A stretch of DNA of 44,167 nt from Thermoplasmata archaeon (GTDB taxonomy: Archaea; Thermoplasmatota; Thermoplasmata; Lutacidiplasmatales; UBA184), in the NCBI GenBank assembly GCA_021819135.1, contig JAKASE010000017.1:1-44167 (forward strand), written 5' to 3'. Both the position numbers and the translations under genes were made by a program. Shown here piece by piece: positions 17,044-23,288 of this stretch. How positions within the stretch are numbered: the stretch's first letter is position 1; each line of letters begins with the position of its first letter. The notes below the pieces were generated by a model. It was not told the DNA's origin, ran no database searches, and saw only the letters and a list, made by a program, of their open reading frames with translations.

Positions 17044-17643
17044 GTGAAGTACCCAAGCCGGCGTCGCGGCGTCACACGAGGACCACAGATGACTGCGCGC
17101 GGCGAGCGCGCGGTCCGTCGCGCTGATCCGGGTGCGGCCGCGGACCGGCGGGGCACCGTAGGTCCAGATTCCACGACGCTACCGGACTTCTCCCCTGCCG
17201 AGTTCAAGAGACGCGACCGCGAACCGGTGCCGCCAGATGCCTCGTTTCAGCCAGTTCGGTCTCGCCTGCTTCCCGACGTACCGAGCGGGCGCGAGAGCTC
17301 TTCTCTCGAAACCGCCCAGACTGCTGTTCTCGACTTCCGGAACACGTTGTACCTCTTTCACGAGCTTGGAGGACATCCAGGAGCTTACGGCGCGCTCTTG
17401 GGGTTCTACTTCTGCGGTCCCGGCACGGCGTATGACGTGCGTAAACGACTCGGTTTGGGTCAGCAGGCCGTCGCGGGCGTGATCGAAGTTCTCCTTCGGT
17501 TGAAGTTGATCGAAATGGGACCGGGCCGTCCGTTTCCGTACGCGCGCCGCCGAAGCTATCGACTGACCGTGCGCGGGCGAGGACTCATGGACACACCAAT
17601 GTGTTCATGGTCGGCCCTCGTGAGACAGTGGGACTGTGTCTGA
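17044..17643 (+). CDS. winged-helix DNA-binding protein, unknown
   Basis: This protein has up to 199 residues. The first 90 or so are low-complexity, basic and Pro-rich. The C-terminal part (about 100-185) reads as a MarR/PadR-like winged helix: a helix ending LLGFYFCGPGTAYDVRKRLGLG, then QQAVAGVIEVLLRLKLIEMGPG as the recognition helix and turn, a basic wing, and SYRLTVRGRGLMD. This suggests a transcription regulator; the ligand is unknown. ATG 17089, or a GTG further in, would also fit, because the N-terminus has no family support. It lies just upstream of the 16-bp iteron array and could bind it, which is inference. Confidence 0.55.
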   Translation: MKYPSRRRGVTRGPQMTARGERAVRRADPGAAADRRGTVGPDSTTLPDFSPAEFKRRDREPVPPDASFQPVRSRLLPDVPSGRESSSLETAQTAVLDFRNTLYLFHELGGHPGAYGALLGFYFCGPGTAYDVRKRLGLGQQAVAGVIEVLLRLKLIEMGPGRPFPYARRRSYRLTVRGRGLMDTPMCSWSALVRQWDCV

Positions 17644-17854
17644 GCCGTCCTTGGCCCCGAATCTCGAGGGAAAGGGGCGACCCCCAAAGTCGTGGAGAAT
17701 TGAGCTCCTACCGTGATTTCGCTCCGTTCGACGGCCGGCCCGTTCAACGACTGGCCCGTTAAACGAGTCCCCCGTTAAACGGGCGTCCCGTTGAACGGGG
17801 AAGAGACCGAAGGAACGACTCCCACCTCGCCCATGTCCCGAACAGCGTGGTGCC
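17644..17854. other. regulatory intergenic region with iterons
   Basis: This gap of about 210 bases separates the winged-helix gene from the secreted protein gene. It holds the five-unit 16-bp array at 17725-17797. No clear TATA box stands 25-30 bases before ATG 17855. The only AT patches are the GTTAAAC centres of the repeats themselves. Confidence 0.5.
17725..17797. repeat. five palindromic iterons with an exact 16-bp period
   Basis: Nine-base near-palindromes start at 17725, 17741, 17757, 17773 and 17789: CGTTCGACG, CGTTCAACG, CGTTAAACG, CGTTAAACG and CGTTGAACG. The consensus is CGTTnRACG, and the last four are preceded by CC. The last two extend to 13-base palindromes (CCCGTTAAACGGG and CCCGTTGAACGGG). 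The constant spacing and kept symmetry point to an array of protein-binding sites. Confidence 0.8.
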
Positions 17855-19543
17855 ATGATGCGCGTCAACAAGAGTGTCGTCTCGCTTCTCGTTGTGGTGT
17901 TGATGGTTGTCGGTGGACTTGGCCTGTCGGCCGGGGCGGCCCACGCTTCAGGTACTCTCGCGGGGCCCGATGCGCAGTGCCGGCAGTACATTACTAACTC
18001 ATTCACCGGCGTCGGGACACCCCACACCGCCACGAATGTGACCATCTTTTGGAACCTGACGGTTGGCGTAACGACGGAAGTCTACTGGGGTAACTTTTCG
18101 AATCCGTATCCGTTCAGCCAGAGCGCGACATTCATTACTCAGCAAGGGGGTTCTTCGACGGCCCCGTACCAGGTGTTCCTTGACTTCCTTGAGCCGAACA
18201 CGACTTACTACTACAAGATCTACGCCCCGGGCGAGAATCTTGCCGGCGTCTGTGTTGGGCCTGCGACTTACACCGGATCTTGGATGACCCTCTCTGAAGG
18301 GAGTTATGAATCTCAGTCGATCGCAGCACATGGGGGAGATTACGTCTACGGGACGGTAGAGAACGCCAACGGCACGCCCGCACCTTCCGGTGTCGTAGTG
18401 GTAGCGACATGTGCGCATCCGTACATCTTTCCCAACGGGAACCCGTGGTGGAGCTACGGAACGACCAATTCGAGCGGGCAGTACTTCGTTTACATACCTT
18501 CTGAATGGGACAGCTGGACTAACTCGCCCATGGACATCTGCCAGTCGCAGCAGTCTCCGCTGAACCCGGGAGCCATGGGCTACCTCGTGTGCGTGGACAA
18601 CCTCGGCACCGGGAGCACCATTTACTGTGGGGGGTCAAACTCGAATCCATTACCACAGGGAAACGTCTGGCCAGGGCACTGGAACGAAACTGTGCTTACG
18701 TGGGCTCCCCAAGTCGTGAACTTCCGCCTCCCCTCGAACTTCGTGACTCCCCTGTTCCCGATAGTGCTTGACTTCAGCAACGGACCCGGTTCCTCACAGT
18801 TCAGTTTCGAACAAAGTACGACAATCCAGACTTCGTTGACGAGTGGCTGGGATCTTACCGGCGGGGTGTCCGTCGGCGGCGGGCCCGTCGGAATCGACGG
18901 GAGTGCCTCGGGCTCGTCCACAGCGACCACGACGAAGGACGCCGGGGCTGGCATTCAGAGTGCTGGGACTCTCGAGTGGGTCGCCAAGTACAACTCGTCC
19001 GGGACTGTCGCGTTCAGCGCTATCGCACGCAATTGGACACGAACCATCAACCTCATGGGTGACCCGGTCGAGCAGAACTACAATTCCGTGTACTCGCTTG
19101 CTCCGCCTTCCGATTGGCTGACCCCAGAGAACATCAGCGAAGTCTCGGACTGGTACTACTTGACCGGCTTCAACGGCATAGTCATGCAGAATGAGCCTGT
19201 GCCGCCCCATGCAGTTGACTACGGCTACATCACCACGTCTACGTCCCAAGAGTCGAGTAGCACGTACAGTCTAGGATTGAGCGTGTCAGTGGGTCTGCCA
19301 GGTGTTCTTTCGGCCCAACTGGGATTCGGCATGAGGTGGGGGCAAACTAGCTCGACGAGCTACTCCCAAACCCTGAAGTGGGAGGCGGGAAGCACAAGCA
19401 GCGGCCAGTTCATGTGCTACGACGTCTACGGGCAGGCAGGGACCTTCTCGAATCCTGTGTCCAGCGGCGTCATGGTGGGCATCTACTCGTGGCCCGCCAC
19501 GTACTCGTCGGGCAACCAGACACACTGGTGCCCTAGTCCATAA
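17855..19543 (+). CDS. large secreted protein with FN3-like and Ser/Thr-rich beta domains
   Basis: I do not recognise a named family. The 562-residue product has a clear signal peptide (about 1-32, hydrophobic core then AHAS) and no later membrane helix, so it is probably released. Residues about 45-140 resemble a fibronectin type III fold (LEPNTTYYYKIYA). Residues about 165-225 resemble a carboxypeptidase-regulatory-like beta domain (YGTVENANGTPAPSGVVVVA). The C-terminal half has two Ser/Thr-rich stretches around alternating hydrophobic strands (about 310-365 and 465-515). This pattern recalls the membrane-inserting hairpins of aerolysin/ETX-type pore-forming proteins; that comparison is speculative. 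It contains many N-glycosylation sequons and several cysteines. It follows the iteron array and precedes a second surface protein by 24 bases. Confidence 0.7.
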   Translation: MMRVNKSVVSLLVVVLMVVGGLGLSAGAAHASGTLAGPDAQCRQYITNSFTGVGTPHTATNVTIFWNLTVGVTTEVYWGNFSNPYPFSQSATFITQQGGSSTAPYQVFLDFLEPNTTYYYKIYAPGENLAGVCVGPATYTGSWMTLSEGSYESQSIAAHGGDYVYGTVENANGTPAPSGVVVVATCAHPYIFPNGNPWWSYGTTNSSGQYFVYIPSEWDSWTNSPMDICQSQQSPLNPGAMGYLVCVDNLGTGSTIYCGGSNSNPLPQGNVWPGHWNETVLTWAPQVVNFRLPSNFVTPLFPIVLDFSNGPGSSQFSFEQSTTIQTSLTSGWDLTGGVSVGGGPVGIDGSASGSSTATTTKDAGAGIQSAGTLEWVAKYNSSGTVAFSAIARNWTRTINLMGDPVEQNYNSVYSLAPPSDWLTPENISEVSDWYYLTGFNGIVMQNEPVPPHAVDYGYITTSTSQESSSTYSLGLSVSVGLPGVLSAQLGFGMRWGQTSSTSYSQTLKWEAGSTSSGQFMCYDVYGQAGTFSNPVSSGVMVGIYSWPATYSSGNQTHWCPSP

Positions 19544-19567
19544 TGGATATCTGGGACGACGGAACTG

Positions 19568-20881
19568 ATGGACCGGATGTCGCGAGGTGGTCTCCTTAGC
19601 ACGAGGCGCGTCCAAGCGGCCGTTGTCGTAGTCCTCGTGGTTTCGGCGGCGATAGGCATCTACTGGACGGTCAAGGCCGGTGGACCCCACTCTGGGTTTC
19701 CCACACTGATTGATGACGGGCCAAGCTACTTTGAGGCACTGGCATCGGTTAATGCGTCGGTACGGAGCATCTCGGGAGGGCCTTGGGCGATCTTCTCGGT
19801 GTACGGGATAGCTGCACAAGAACCGTTCAGCCCGAACGTGCTGAGCTACCTTTCCGATAACTACACCGTGAACAACTGCGGTCGTCTGTTCGATGGTGTC
19901 ACTCTCTGGAATGGGACCCTGCCGATATTCACAGGCACCTTCAATTCGGGCACGGCGCCATTCTGGCAGTTCGCGTTCTACTCGAACAGCACCAACGAGG
20001 ATCTCATTGCTACCAACGTGGAAGGGGTTCCCCACGTATATCCACCCGAGCCAAATCAAGCGAACGGCACTTGCTATCCATGGATTGCGGTTCCCGGCAC
20101 GCTGGCCTGGTCGAAAGCTCTGACTCGTGTTTCGGTAGATTCCACGGTGGCAGCGGCTGCGGCATGGCCATCGGTAAGCGTCGACTGGCCGCAGCCGAGC
20201 GAGCCCTTCGTGGAGATTATGAGCCTGGGCCCGAGCATGTTCAGTCGCATCGGGTACGTCACCGGCGGCTATCTGGTGTTGTTCGACCGGTGCGGCCTGC
20301 TGGGTGTCTCGGGGAACCAGACCCTGCTGGGAGCCGCCGTGAACTGGTCGAACCCATCTGGTCAGGCGATCAACTCCGGCCTTGGAGGAACGAACTGTGA
20401 CGCCCCACCCTACGCGGTGCAGTTCTCCCAGCCGGCGGAACTGCATGACTCGATCACGAGTTGGACAACGATCCCGTTCCAGTTGGTGTGGTACTTCCAT
20501 GCGTCGAATGGATCTGTCGCCCCTTACTATGACCCATGGGGACTGGCGAACTGGATGACAAGCTGGAACCTGACCACGTCGACCGGGCAAGCCCTCCCGC
20601 CAGCCGGCCCGGGCTGTCAGTCATGGGTGGCCGCAGTGTCGGAGTGTATCGCCAACGCGTCGGGTTGGTACGCGGTGATTCTTTCTGCGAGCGGGGCATG
20701 GATCAACAGCTACGGGATGCAACCGGGAGGTGTCGCGGGATGGTCGGCGCCTGTGACCGCACTGGTGAGCCAGCAACAACTGGTGGTTGTTGCTCCCAGT
20801 TCGTGGAATGTCACCGGGGACCGCATGGCCGTCAGCCCGACGAACGCCACGCTTCGCGTCAGCGGATCCGCCTCGCTGTAA
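19568..20881 (+). CDS. membrane-anchored extracellular protein, unknown
   Basis: The 437-residue product starts with a short basic segment and one hydrophobic helix (about 16-34), then stays soluble to the end. It is therefore probably a signal-anchored protein with its body outside the cell. That body is rich in Ser, Thr, Trp, Gly and sequons (NAS, NYT, NGT, NST, NQT, NWS and others), with several cysteines that could form disulfides. No catalytic motif or known domain is recognised. It lies 24 bases after the secreted protein gene and shares its composition, so the two likely form one transcript and may work together at the surface. ATG 19577 is an alternative start. Confidence 0.6.
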   Translation: MDRMSRGGLLSTRRVQAAVVVVLVVSAAIGIYWTVKAGGPHSGFPTLIDDGPSYFEALASVNASVRSISGGPWAIFSVYGIAAQEPFSPNVLSYLSDNYTVNNCGRLFDGVTLWNGTLPIFTGTFNSGTAPFWQFAFYSNSTNEDLIATNVEGVPHVYPPEPNQANGTCYPWIAVPGTLAWSKALTRVSVDSTVAAAAAWPSVSVDWPQPSEPFVEIMSLGPSMFSRIGYVTGGYLVLFDRCGLLGVSGNQTLLGAAVNWSNPSGQAINSGLGGTNCDAPPYAVQFSQPAELHDSITSWTTIPFQLVWYFHASNGSVAPYYDPWGLANWMTSWNLTTSTGQALPPAGPGCQSWVAAVSECIANASGWYAVILSASGAWINSYGMQPGGVAGWSAPVTALVSQQQLVVVAPSSWNVTGDRMAVSPTNATLRVSGSASL

Positions 20882-20943
20882 GCGCTTTCCTGACACCCGT
20901 TACGTGGGCGCACTGTGCACAGAGAGTTGTCTTCAGCGAGGAG

Positions 20944-21198
20944 ATGCTGGCGGAGGACGTGGGACCCGCGGTCCTCGCGGCGGGCCTGCCACGGGTTCAC
21001 GCGAGCGCGATCGGCGCGCGGGCGGAGGTCGAGAGGAGCCACATCGCGCTCCTCTCGCGTTGGACCGCGTACCAGGTCGCGACCGCTGTTCTCACGCACG
21101 AAGTCGGACCACGGGTGAGCTCGGAGCGGTCCCGGGCGTTCGAGCGAGTGGCGGCGAGCGCGCTGTTGCTCCAAGAACACGGCGCGGCGCCCGCGTGA
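20944..21198 (+). CDS. small hypothetical protein, helical
   Basis: This 84-residue Ala/Glu/Arg-rich ORF starts at ATG 20944. It reads as two or three amphipathic helices (EVERSHIALLSRWTAYQVA and RAFERVAASALLLQEHG). GC content rises again here compared with the surface-protein genes just before it. No family is recognised. The next tiny ORF follows after 21 bases. The open frame continues upstream inside the previous gene, so a GTG or longer start cannot be excluded. Confidence 0.4.
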   Translation: MLAEDVGPAVLAAGLPRVHASAIGARAEVERSHIALLSRWTAYQVATAVLTHEVGPRVSSERSRAFERVAASALLLQEHGAAPA

Positions 21199-21219
21199 GC
21201 GCCTCCCGGGGGATGGGAC

Positions 21220-21330
21220 ATGTTCCGAGACCTCCTCACGAGCGAACCGCCCGCAGCGGTCCTGTACGCCCTTCTCGCGGAGGGTATCGCGCTCGTCGCG
21301 GTGGGTGTGTGGATACTCGTCGTCGGGTGA
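21220..21330 (+). CDS. 36-residue single-helix membrane peptide
   Basis: From ATG 21220 the frame gives a short polar head (MFRDLLTSEPP) and one hydrophobic helix to the end (about residues 12-35). A purine-rich GGGGGATGGGA lies just upstream and could act as a weak ribosome-binding site. It lies close behind the 84-residue ORF, so the two may form a pair. The role is unknown. It is too short to be certain. Confidence 0.35.
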   Translation: MFRDLLTSEPPAAVLYALLAEGIALVAVGVWILVVG

Positions 21331-21340
21331 CGGCCCGGAC

Positions 21341-21436
21341 GATTAGTGGGTCCACGATACAGGGACGCGCGGCGCGGGTCCCTCGGGTCACCTCGCCCGG
21401 GCGCCTGAAATCACTGGTGCAGCAAGACCACTAATC
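21341..21436 (+). ncRNA. candidate structured RNA
   Basis: GATTAGTGG at 21341-21349 pairs perfectly with CCACTAATC at 21428-21436. Between them lies an inner hairpin, AGGGAC paired with GTCCCT, around a GCG-rich loop (about 21360-21382). The closed shape in an otherwise gene-free gap suggests a folded RNA, a leader or a mobile-element end. There is no clear promoter and no known family match. Confidence 0.3.
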
Positions 21437-21461
21437 CGGCGGCGTTGGTCTATCGCTAGGT

Positions 21462-21471
21462 TCATATATAC
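21462..21471 (+). promoter_or_regulatory. TATA box of the TA-like operon
   Basis: The sequence tcatatatac (CATATATA at 21463-21470) is the strongest TATA box in the window. Its centre lies about 30 bases before ATG 21497 and 21 bases before ATG 21488, so the second Met is the likelier leaderless start. Confidence 0.6.
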
Positions 21472-21492
21472 ATGCAGGTACGTATGCATGTA
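21469..21492. promoter_or_regulatory. inverted-repeat operator at the TA-like promoter
   Basis: TACATGCA (21469-21476) and TGCATGTA (21485-21492) are perfect inverted arms of 8 bases around the spacer GGTACGTA. The site covers the end of the TATA box and the likely transcription start. It is therefore well placed for autorepression by the wHTH protein encoded just after it. Confidence 0.55.
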
Positions 21493-21496
21493 CCAC

Positions 21497-21796
21497 ATGC
21501 CGGAATCGACACGCGTGCCACGGCTCGAATTCGCCAGGCCAGGAGCGAATCCAACGTTGGAATCAATCGAGTACGTCCGGGCAGTGCTTCGCCGTGCCGA
21601 AGAGCCAATCAGCCGAAACAAGATCCTCCTTATCCTTGCGGCTTGGTCCCATTCAATGAGCCGGCAGAGCCTGAACGTGGTGATCGATTTCCTTGCCGCC
21701 GACGGTTCTGTAGCCGAGGGGAGCAAGGGCCTAATGTGGGTCCCTGAGGTATCTCCGAAGCTCGCTGGGGCGCTCGCAAAGGCTCGAAGCCTTTGA
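21497..21796 (+). CDS. small winged-helix protein, putative antitoxin
   Basis: This is a 99-residue protein. After an N-terminal tail it reads as a winged helix: EYVRAVLRRAEEPISRNKILLIL, then MSRQSLNVVIDFLAADGSV and the strand pair EGSKGLMWVPE. Small wHTH proteins like this are found in archaea next to RelE-like toxins. Its last codons overlap the next gene (TTGA at 21793-21796), a typical toxin-antitoxin coupling. An inverted repeat lies over its promoter. ATG 21497 is preferred over ATG 21488 because of TATA spacing. The antitoxin role is inference. Confidence 0.6.
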   Translation: MPESTRVPRLEFARPGANPTLESIEYVRAVLRRAEEPISRNKILLILAAWSHSMSRQSLNVVIDFLAADGSVAEGSKGLMWVPEVSPKLAGALAKARSL

Positions 21797-22149
21797 CGAT
21801 TCCGGCTGACGAGGTGCTCCTTAGTGACAATGCACAGGCATCGCTCAACTCGTTAGAGTCTACTGAACCGCCGGAGTCGTCAGAGCGGGCGGCGATCGCC
21901 AGACGGGCGCGCAGCTACCGAGCCATCCTCCTTGCCGACTGCCAGCACGGCGAGGTGGTCCGCAAGTCGAGGATTCCCAGATACTTCCGAGAAACGTATG
22001 AGATCGAGAACCTCTACGTCGAAGATTTGCCGAAGTTCTGGAGAATGCTGTACGCCATCGTCAAGAGTGGTGGAAAGCGAATCGTGATGATCCTCGAGAT
22101 TGTAGATCATGAGACGTACGACCGGTGGTTTCGATTCCGCGGAAGGTAA
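21793..22149 (+). CDS. RelE/HigB-like protein, putative toxin
   Basis: This 118-residue protein starts at TTG 21793, overlapping the wHTH stop; GTG 21814 is an alternative. The C-terminal half carries the RelE/ParE-like pattern: a basic KSRIPRYF segment, LYVEDLPKFWRMLYAIV, and the final strand VMILEIVDHETYDRWF. RelE-family toxins cut mRNA on the ribosome. Here Arg, Lys, His and Tyr residues sit where such enzymes keep their active-site side chains, but I cannot map them exactly. Gene order (regulator first, four-base overlap) and the operator upstream support a type II toxin-antitoxin operon. Confidence 0.6.
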   Translation: MTIPADEVLLSDNAQASLNSLESTEPPESSERAAIARRARSYRAILLADCQHGEVVRKSRIPRYFRETYEIENLYVEDLPKFWRMLYAIVKSGGKRIVMILEIVDHETYDRWFRFRGR

Positions 22150-22173
22150 CTGACCGAGCTCGAACTTCTCGCA

Positions 22174-22344
22174 TCATCGGTCGTTCGCGGAGGGTCGCGG
22201 GACCGGTTCGCCATCCCACTCAGGGAGACCCTTGATTAGATCCGCGAACACCTGTCGCCCCAGACCGAGTGCCTGTCTCGAGCTCCCCGCCCAGTCCTTG
22301 AGCCGAAAGACCATGAACTCGGAGAGGTCGGGTCGGTGCCACAC
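22174..22344 (-). pseudogene. disrupted or mis-started small ORF
   Basis: On the minus strand a frame ending at TGA 22174 reads convincingly as protein (SFPTFFVWHRPDLSEFMVFR and LKDWAGSSRQALGLGRQVF). The coding character extends back to about 22450 (WSADLATRFEGLASNSAAV), but that part has no ATG, GTG or TTG. The first possible start is GTG 22344, giving 56 residues. An ATG at about 22475, inside the palindrome, is in another frame, so a single frameshift would join it to this frame. This could be a decayed gene or a sequencing error. No family is recognised. Confidence 0.4.
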
Positions 22345-22457
22345 GAAGAACGTCGGGAAGGACGAGCCCTGTCCCGCGGCGACTGCCGCGCTGTTGGAAG
22401 CGAGCCCCTCGAATCGCGTCGCGAGGTCGGCCGACCACGGTCGGACCCGGGACGGTA

Positions 22458-22478
22458 CATACTACAACTTGTAGTATG
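22458..22478. promoter_or_regulatory. operator site 1 (ACTACA-N3-TGTAGT)
   Basis: CATACTACAA-C-TTGTAGTATG is a perfect palindrome with 10-base arms around one central base. It sits at the upstream edge of the disrupted minus-strand ORF. Confidence 0.7.
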
Positions 22479-22506
22479 ATGGAAGTGGCCTTTGGATCGA
22501 GTCGAA

Positions 22507-22527
22507 CCTACTACGGACTGTGGTATG
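22507..22527. promoter_or_regulatory. operator site 2 (degenerate)
   Basis: CTACTACGGACTGTGGTATG (from 22508) keeps the ACTAC-N4-TGTGGT layout and matches 15 of 21 bases of site 1. Its centre is 49 bases from that of site 1. Confidence 0.5.
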
Positions 22528-22559
22528 TGACCTGCCGGCAAGAGGGACGATCGGTCGAA

Positions 22560-22580
22560 GATACTACAAGGTGTAGTTGG
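22560..22580. promoter_or_regulatory. operator site 3
   Basis: ATACTACAAGGTGTAGTTGG (from 22561) keeps ACTACA-N3-TGTAGT exactly and matches 16 of 21 bases of site 1. Its centre is 53 bases from that of site 2. Confidence 0.6.
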
Positions 22581-22634
22581 TTTACCCTTCGGACAACCCG
22601 ACCCACGACCTTTCGGTCGCGATCCGGATTAGAT

Positions 22635-22653
22635 CTACTACATTATGTAGTAG
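22635..22653. promoter_or_regulatory. operator site 4, over the MGMT stop codon
   Basis: CTACTACAT-T-ATGTAGTAG is a perfect palindrome with 9-base arms. It contains the TAA stop (22643-22645) of the minus-strand methyltransferase gene. Confidence 0.65.
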
Positions 22654-23245
22654 CTTTTGGAGGGCTCCGACCGGCGGGGTCGACCGCAGGGAGCGTGTCG
22701 AGCGTCCGCTGGCCCCTCGGTCGAGGGCCTTCCGCGGAGCGGGACCGGATCGGCCAGGCACCCTCGTGGTCGAGGAGCCAGCGCTTCCGCCAGAGCCCGA
22801 GACCGAAGCCGGCGATCGCACCGCCCTGGCCCACGACGCGATGACACGGAACGACGATGGGGATTGGGTTGCGGTGCATCGCGCCCCCCACCGCGCGGGC
22901 TGCCCCGGGGAACCCCGCGCGCCGGGCGAGCTCCCCGTACGTCACCGTCCTCCCGGGGGGGACCTCCCGGAGGGCCTTCCAGACGGCCCGGTCGAACGCC
23001 GACGCACTGTCTGGGTCCGGCGCGAGCTCGAAGGAGCTCCGCTTCCCGCGAAAGTACTCCTGCAGCTGCCGCGGCGGGCTCCCCGGCGGGAACGGGGGCT
23101 TGCGCCGGACGGCCCCCACGGGAAGCCCGGTCTGGGGGACCCCGTTCTCGAGGAGGTCGATGATCCGGACCGTGGAACCCTGGTAGACCACCCGAAACGT
23201 CCCGATCGGGGATGTGACGTCCGCATAGTCGATCGCAGGGGTCAT
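22643..23245 (-). CDS. ogt: methylated-DNA--protein-cysteine methyltransferase
   Basis: This suicide protein moves O6-alkyl groups from guanine in DNA onto its own cysteine. The 200-residue chain from ATG 23245 has an N-terminal beta domain and then the Ada-C/MGMT domain: WKALREVPPGRTVTYGELA, the RAVGGAMHRNPIPI segment with the Arg finger, and the active site VPCHRVVG with Cys near residue 134, followed by GFGLGLWRKRWLL. The homology ends soon after that, so the last 35 or so residues are an unusual Arg/Pro-rich tail. Its stop lies inside operator site 4. It follows radB by 43 bases, forming a DNA-repair end to the exosome gene cluster. Confidence 0.92.
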   Translation of the reverse strand: MTPAIDYADVTSPIGTFRVVYQGSTVRIIDLLENGVPQTGLPVGAVRRKPPFPPGSPPRQLQEYFRGKRSSFELAPDPDSASAFDRAVWKALREVPPGRTVTYGELARRAGFPGAARAVGGAMHRNPIPIVVPCHRVVGQGGAIAGFGLGLWRKRWLLDHEGAWPIRSRSAEGPRPRGQRTLDTLPAVDPAGRSPPKATT

Positions 23246-23288
23246 CGGCCGGGGAAGAACGTCGCGCGTACAAGTCACTTCTTCGGTC

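Noticed and set aside
17725-17797. CRISPR array
   Set aside because: The repeat unit is 16 bp with a 9-bp core, there are no unique spacers of 30-40 bp, and no cas genes are present.
17044-22642. Integrated plasmid or provirus
   Set aside because: No integrase, replication protein, structural gene or flanking direct repeat is visible, so the island is described without naming a mobile element.
22458-22653. A BlaI/MecI-regulated locus
   Set aside because: The half-sites resemble BlaI operators, but the centre is three bases rather than two and no BlaI-like gene or beta-lactam gene is nearby. I report only the operators.
22480-22844. Plus-strand ORF starting at ATG 22476 through the operator cluster
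   Set aside because: It runs through three operator palindromes and then antisense into the MGMT gene. Its sequence has no protein-like pattern.
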